Assembly (NCBI GenBank): GCA_000697475.1
Contig: JNEU01001114.1
Span: forward strand, 1-64,000
Direction of reading: 5' to 3'
DNA length: 64,000 nt
Origin: Lichtheimia corymbifera B2541
Taxonomy: Eukaryota; Mucoromycota; Mucoromycetes; Mucorales; Lichtheimiaceae
Notes under the pieces: generated by a model
Databases searched by the model: none
Told to the model about the DNA's origin: nothing
Seen by the model: only the letters and a program-made list of their open reading frames with translations
Translations under genes and position numbers: made by a program
In this document: piece after piece, positions 58,302 through 64,000 of the stretch
Numbering within the stretch: the stretch's first letter is position 1
Layout: each line of letters begins with the position of its first letter

Positions 58302-58407
58302 AACCACCACCATCACCATCATCCCTGCATTGCTATATCATATAGGCTACTAGCTTTCTCTCGTTAAACAACAAATAAAAGGATTGCAATAATAATAATA
58401 CAAGCTT
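58302..58407. other. Short convergent gap
   Basis: 106 bp between two convergent stop codons (SFR1-like and SPX-EXS gene). It contains AATAAA-like signals on the plus strand (58373, AACAAATAAAAGG), so 3' ends probably overlap. Confidence 0.5.
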
Positions 58408-61400
58408 TTATATTGCATGATGGTGTTCTCCTACATTATCATTACCACTATCACCATATTCATCATATTCATCATCATCATCGTCATCATCATCACGCTC
58501 TGTATCGCTGCCATCTGACTCAACACCTGCTGTGCCGAAACTGCGTATACGAGTAAGCACGTTCTCAAACGTAGTGATGGGTTGACTCATGGAGGCTGCT
58601 TCCTTGGTTGTCTCATCGCGATCACGCCGGCTCTCAAAGTCGCGTCGGCCATAGAATGAGCCATTATAAGGAGATTCATAACCGTAGCTTGAGGCGTGGC
58701 GACTTGGTGTCATTGTTGGTACAACCCATGATGATGGCTCAACAGCGGCAGGTGATTCGACACGTATAGGGATAGGTGTGGGTGGTGTAGCTCGTCCATT
58801 GACGCCATTAGTGGATGGCGTATGTCCGTTACTATCATCAGGTGGATCAATGGTTTTGATTTGCTCATTCAGTGCAAAGGGTAATGGGATCTCCTTGATG
58901 GCACGGTATTGTCCACAGTTGTTCAAGTGCTACACATCACATATTGCATAAAGATGAATGGATGGTTACAAAATCCAGGTAATGTTTGTTGCACGTACCT
59001 CATTTTCCAATCGGAATACGTTCCATTGTATACGACGACATGCTTCCATTGCTGCCAAAATGAACGCGAGTATGTCACCATTCAAACGCATACGCACCAA
59101 ATTGGTCACCCATGCAAATCGAAGACACACATCGAGGATCGAAGCCAGGTAATAGGTCTATTGACGACATCTTCTGGTAAGAAAACAACCATGATGATAC
59201 ATCTCATATGAAATACTAACCGCTTTATGGAAGACAAGGTCATCTCGCAAAAGGAAATTTTGACTAGAAGGGTGTAAAAGGCCCCAATCCATTTTGATGT
59301 CCCATACTGAGGTATAGCATGAATTGATAAATGATGCCAAAATCCATAGGGTTGTGATTGCTGTATTTGCTAGTAATGTGATATCAAAGATGCATGAATA
59401 AATTGTGCGGCAATGCTGAGGATCAAAATACTTACAATGACTTTTTCGCACAGCACCAATGATGGTTGCAACAATACTGCTTGTATACTTTAATGCATTA
59501 GCCAAATGCACCAGCTCGCTCGAGTCACGATAACGACGCAGGCATTGCAATAAACGCCACCATGGAGGAAGTGAAGCGATAAGCGGCGTATACCACATTA
59601 ACGATATGCTACAATTGGATTCTAATTGCGAAGCAACATCAGCTGATAAGCGAAAACAATAACACCATGCCAGCAGTTGTATCTCACCAAGATCAGACCA
59701 ATGCCATGAATAAGCACAAAAGAAATAGGAGAGCGTCCACAAGGAATAAGCCAAGCTGTTGAGCTCGTCTGCAATGAAAAAGTCGCGAAACTCGACTCTG
59801 AAAAGACCACTAAGTAGGATACGGCCCTGTACATCACCATATGAGATATAAAATTTGATGCGTTATAGAACAAGGAATACAAACCAGTGCAACTGCAAGC
59901 CATTTTCGTGCTGAGCAATAGAGAATGTTGAAAGGACAAAGCATGATGGCAACGAGAATTACGAATAAAATAAGCGGGCAGAGCTCCGAGGGTATAGTTG
60001 GTGCAAAGACTTGAGAAAAATCAATATACATCATGATCGACTGGACCAGCAGCAGAAAAGACGGCAACTATTATACAAGGATAATGATCAATACGACGAT
60101 ATCACATATAGAGCATATAGGTACCTCGCCAAATTGATGGTAGTCGAGATTGTGTCTTGGATCCAATTCAAAGATAAACTTGTAGCTAATCCGGTTCTTG
60201 TGCCATATCACCAGATTAAGCGCAAATCCCAAGCAAAAAAGGATCGGTAAAGAAAAGCATGCATATATATGCAGGTTGGTCTCAATATTTGGAAGCTGTT
60301 TTGCTGTCTTTGGATCGAATCCTAGAATACAGCAGCAGGTGTGTGAATGATGAGTTGAATCATTTGAGCTCTTACATACCAAGTTGTAAAGATCTAAGCA
60401 ACATAGGGATGGCGATGCCTATGAATAAGCCAATACGCAGTGTCGTAGAATTATAATCCTGCATGCATAATGCAATGAGTATGCATATGTCACTCCGCAC
60501 AAGCCAACATGCACAAACCTCTTGCTTTTCAGGAACACGGAGTTTGCGCATACCCCGCCGTCGGTGCCCATCAGCAAATTCATTGATATATAGGGTCTAA
60601 ACGTCTAAAACGTTGAGCAACAAAAACATGGACATTCTGAAACATTCAAATACCTCAGTCTCCTTGATAATGTTCTGCAAATCTTCAGATGTAACCCAAT
60701 GATACTTTTTCATGCGTTGTGTATAAAGGGGGCTAGCTTTCCATCCTGCCGTCTGCGATCGTCATGCAATGTAAAAGCAAAAAGTAAATAAAAGGAACAA
60801 AGGCGATCATTGCTAAAGCTTGGTTCTTTACCTTGTCGAACTTTTTGAGGATCTTTTGAAAGCCCTTTTCGTTCATGATCTAATACGTGGTACAAATGAT
60901 GATGATGATGAGTGTTTTTGACCACATGATTTGTTTATCCACCACTTCCCGCGTTTTTGCCCTTGTGATATGATGTTTACCTTGTAAGAGGACAAGAATG
61001 TCAAGCTGCGATAAAACTCAGTGATTGCTTTTTTTAATCGGCTGCGAGCCACCTAATGGCAAAGAGTGAGTATAATACCCAGGTAATGATTTACTTTGTA
61101 CATACATTGTAGCTAACGTGATGATCGGCAGTATAGTCAACGGTGGATGATAGTTGTGGTAGTTGAAGTGAGGCAGGGAGCTGATGTGAGAATCTGTGCT
61201 GCTGTAATCGATTGAACCAATGATCATGTCGCGACTCGTCATTATTGTAGGATGGCCGTTGTGCTGGGTCAGTCGCCTGTACATAATATATGAGTAGTCA
61301 GAGAATGGCGTAATGAGCTGTGCTGGTGGTGGTAGTACATACCCCAATTTCGAGTAGACGTCGGCCATACTCGGCTATCAACTGCATTTGAATCTTGAGA

Positions 61401-62160
61401 GCTTCCAGTTTGGTCCTTGCCTCCTGTTCTTTTTCTATACAATTGCATGATGATGAGATAAAATAGAAAAAGAATGCATGAAAGAAGAGCTTATTACCAT
61501 TATAGAATCGAGAGACCTTATCGAGCTCACCATTGAGCATAGCAAAGAACGCACGTTCCGGTTCACTCGCATGAAGCAGAACCTCCTCTAGTACTGATAA
61601 TGTTGCCGAGCTGCGTACTGACGCTAAAAAGGGTAGATTTCATTACCCCATGGATGGATGGATTTAGAATTGCATGGCAAGTGTGTGTCTATGTTGATGG
61701 GATCATATCATACCTGGATGTGAAGGCACACGATACATCTCAGTCTCGTCATTATTAAAGCGTGAAGACAAACGTCGAATGAGAGAGTGTGGAAATGAGG
61801 GTTGGCGATCCAGAGTGGCATTGTCACCATGGGTCCATGCATTCCAGGGCCAACGCCATTCGGCTGTTGCGGCTGTATCAGTCTTATAGATCGCTGGTCG
61901 GGGGATTTCAGGGTCACTGTCGGCGTCGAAGCCTTGAAAGGCTCGGTCAAGTTCGATAGCTGCTTTTCGTTCCTTTGCCTTTCGATACTGATGTTTGTTG
62001 TTTCGAGCGTAAGAATTTGTGTGTGAGATCAAGGGAGGTATGTAAATGAAAATGATACCTTTTCAATGACTTTGATCTTCTTTTTAAGGCCCTTATAATT
62101 AATATAAGCCTTTCTCCATTCGGGTATACTCTCGTTGGCAAGATCTTTGGCAAACTTCAT
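58408..62160 (-). CDS. SPX-EXS phosphate exporter (SYG1/XPR1-like)
   Basis: Seventeen exons (62160-62059, 61987-61714, 61623-61498, 61434-61343, 61276-61106, 61052-60981, 60879-60832, 60752-60654, 60596-60519, 60458-60380, 60321-60125, 60067-59885, 59826-59688, 59642-59436, 59369-59221, 59157-58999, 58929-58408) sum to 898 aa. The N-terminus MKFAKDLANESIPEWRKAYI then YKGLKKKIKV is a classic SPX start; SPX continues to ~300 (RSRLKKAITEFYRSL, NEKGFQKILKKFDK). The EXS domain has ~8 membrane helices with FRVEFRDFFIADELNSL, SVWDIKMDWGLL, and RRIQWNVFRLENEHLNN. SPX binds inositol pyrophosphates; XPR1/Syg1 exports phosphate. The acidic C-terminal tail has a poly-Asp tract (TCATCATC repeat, 58460-58496). 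Confidence 0.93.
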
Positions 62161-62854
62161 GATTGGATGATGCTATGTATATGCGTAGTATATAGTGAAT
62201 GCGAAAGAGAGAGTGAGTGAGTGAGAGAGACAGAGAAAGTACAACAATGTATGTGGGCGTATTGTTGGAGGCGCTACTGCATGCGTTCCAACAACAGCAA
62301 ATGGGGGTTTGAAAAAGAGAGTTGGGGGAAAGAAGGAGGGAAAGAAAATGACAACAAAACGGAAGGACACATGTAGATGGTTTTTTTATAAGTTTTTAGT
62401 AACCGCATAAGGCTGCACGGTGAACGACATCAAAGACCGAGAAAAAAAAGGGTGGGTACATGAATGATGGGCTGTGCCTGAAGAGGACAAAAGATTGTAG
62501 CTAGTTAGGATTTTGACCTACCACGAGCACACGTGCTCTTTTCTGCTGATTGTCATTGCTCGATCACTGCAGCACGCGCAATGGTTAATATTAAAAAAGA
62601 GCAAGAGCAATGCAAGGAACTCTCCCAGTGTTATTGAACCACTACATTAGGGTTTGTTTGTTTAAGGAGACTCCATGGATCAGCTGCATTTGGTTGTAAC
62701 GTCTTACAGAATCAAAGCAGGCATACTCTTGCATGAGAGCACATACAATGAACCAAAACACACGTGACACCTTTTTCAACCACAGACATCGAATGAAACT
62801 ATCGCTTGCTTCCACCTCTCCACACACAACCTCCCCCCAATCGCAGCAACGTCA
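62161..62854. promoter_or_regulatory. Divergent intergenic region
   Basis: 694 bp between the SPX-EXS and DIS3L-like starts. GA-rich repeats (GAGAGAGTGAGTGAGTGAGA, 62205-62232) lie close to the SPX-EXS start. No gene recognised. Confidence 0.5.
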
Positions 62855-64000
62855 ATGACAGCACTCACTGACATTCGTGGTGAACGTTCATTCTTTCGAA
62901 AGACACGAGGCAACGCAATCGTGAAACTAGTACGAGAACGTAGGTCGTTTCCCATGGCAACACCACCCGTTTATTAACGACAATTCAACACTACAGAGTA
63001 CGTTCGCAATGACATTCCTTGCATGGCAGAATGCTGTTCCTCTTGTCAACAGCTTATTGGCAACACGATGCATCAAGCCTATTTGAGTGCTGAAGCAGAT
63101 CATTATGTTATTCCTGATATGTCGGTATGTTCTTTGCTTCCCTCTTTCTCTTTCATACACGTCGCATACCCTCCCCCCGACGACGCACCTCCTTGTACAC
63201 CCGAGTTATCCATGATCTCAGTCTGTTACACTTGTAGATTGTGATGCGATATCTGGAGATCCTGGAGCATGAAGAGTTCACGGGAATCATCCTAAGCCAA
63301 ACCATCGTGACTTCGGTAAAGCTATAAAAGTTGATATATATTTGATAGTGTATGCACAACACTCATCATCATCCTTGTATTATTATAGTTGCAACAGCAT
63401 GATAAGCTGCGGACGTATCGCAAATTGCGTCAAATCATCAATGACACAAGACATAACAGCGTGGTGTTTTACAATGAAATCTTTGCAGATACCCGAATTG
63501 CACGGCTCCCAGGTGAAACGGTTACGAAACGTGATTGGCGGGCATTATGCAGCATGGCCAACTGGTACAGTCGGCACCTCGGAAAGCCCATTGTCTTGTT
63601 ATCGGAAGTGTTTCATCAATCCGACTACGATGCTTCTTCATCATCACCACACAACCTTGTCTCTGTACGCACAATGAAACAATACATTGATCAATATTGG
63701 CCCGACCATTCACTCCTGCAAAGTTTGGTCCACGTTCTTGCTGAAGCTGTTTTGGAAGACGATCTTGAACGCATCAAAATGTCATCTAACAAAAACAAAT
63801 CGGAACCTGCCGTGTCTGGATACACAGAGGTAAGTCTTAATCTTCCACACCTCTCCTCCTCACCCCCCAATTAATCATGTGATTTTGATTTTCTGTATTA
63901 GTACAAAGCTATGGAGGAATTAGAAGCAGGCATCAAATCTTCTCGTTACTTTTCTGGAATACTCAAATGCCGTGGTACCAAAGATTCTGGATATGTAAAT
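62855..64000 (+). CDS. DIS3L-like exosome ribonuclease, 5' part (runs off the window)
   Basis: Five exons are visible (62855-62939, 62997-63124, 63238-63315, 63389-63829, 63902-64000 and onward). The N-terminus holds a CR3-type Cys motif (YVRNDIPCMAECCSSCQ), a PIN-like domain starting HYVIPDMSIVMRYLEILE, then DTRHNSVVFYNEIF and SMANWYSRHLGKPIVLL, and the entry to the first cold-shock domain (LEAGIKSSRYFSGILKC). The pattern fits DIS3L (DIS3-like 1) better than nuclear Dis3/Rrp44: IPD replaces L-D-T-N and the second acidic PIN residue is absent. The S1 and RNB exonuclease domains should lie downstream. Family role: 3'-5' decay in the cytoplasmic exosome. Confidence 0.82.

Overview
The window reads as nuclear DNA of a filamentous fungus. 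The genes are intron-rich, with mostly 50-75 nt introns, GTAAGT/GTATGT donors and TAG/CAG acceptors, and they sit closely packed on both strands. The gene set is fungal: chitin deacetylase, GATA factor, CYC8/SSN6, MIM1, SYG1-type SPX-EXS protein. A DIS3L1-type exonuclease, an EMC7 subunit and a DTWD1-type enzyme, together with AT-rich intergenic DNA and His/Gln-rich regulators, suggest an early-diverging lineage (Mucoromycota, perhaps Mucorales). That placement is inference. No ribosomal RNA, tRNA, CRISPR array or intact transposase was seen.

Layout. 1-6325 is a gene-free block of nested inverted repeats: several 110-500 bp palindromes followed by one giant inverted repeat (1709-6325), all built partly from copies of one module of about 75 bp. 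6773-15329 holds a FAD monooxygenase, two tail-anchored-looking proteins (one a PEX26 candidate), EMC7 and a chitin deacetylase with a 7-nt microexon. 17905-24531 holds a UBP3/USP10 deubiquitinase, a DTWD1 homologue divergent from SDHD across 78 bp, and a disordered protein with PP1-docking motifs. 26138-38949 holds a multi-pass membrane protein, a GATA factor, a GH20 hexosaminidase, a TMEM115 homologue and the CYC8/SSN6 co-repressor, whose first intron is GC-AG. 39220-52858 holds exportin-7 (18 exons), MIM1, GET4, an LEA2-like membrane protein and a bHLH factor. 55645-64000 holds a TPR-like protein, an F-box/LRR protein, an SFR1-like protein, the SPX-EXS protein (17 exons) and a truncated DIS3L-like gene.

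The most interesting element is on the minus strand at about 54376-55580, where no protein gene fits. A TATA box and a pyrimidine-rich start are followed by short non-coding exons. These are separated by four unusually long introns (about 210-275 nt), each containing one C/D-box snoRNA or candidate. One of them is U14, recognised from its C and D boxes, a 7-bp terminal stem and both conserved 18S-pairing domains. This looks like a spliced, non-coding snoRNA host gene similar in design to animal UHG/gas5 genes.

Exon boundaries were assigned by hand from splice consensus, frame continuity and expected protein motifs. Wherever a full exon set is given, the summed exon length is a multiple of three. 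Family names rest on motif recognition without database searches.
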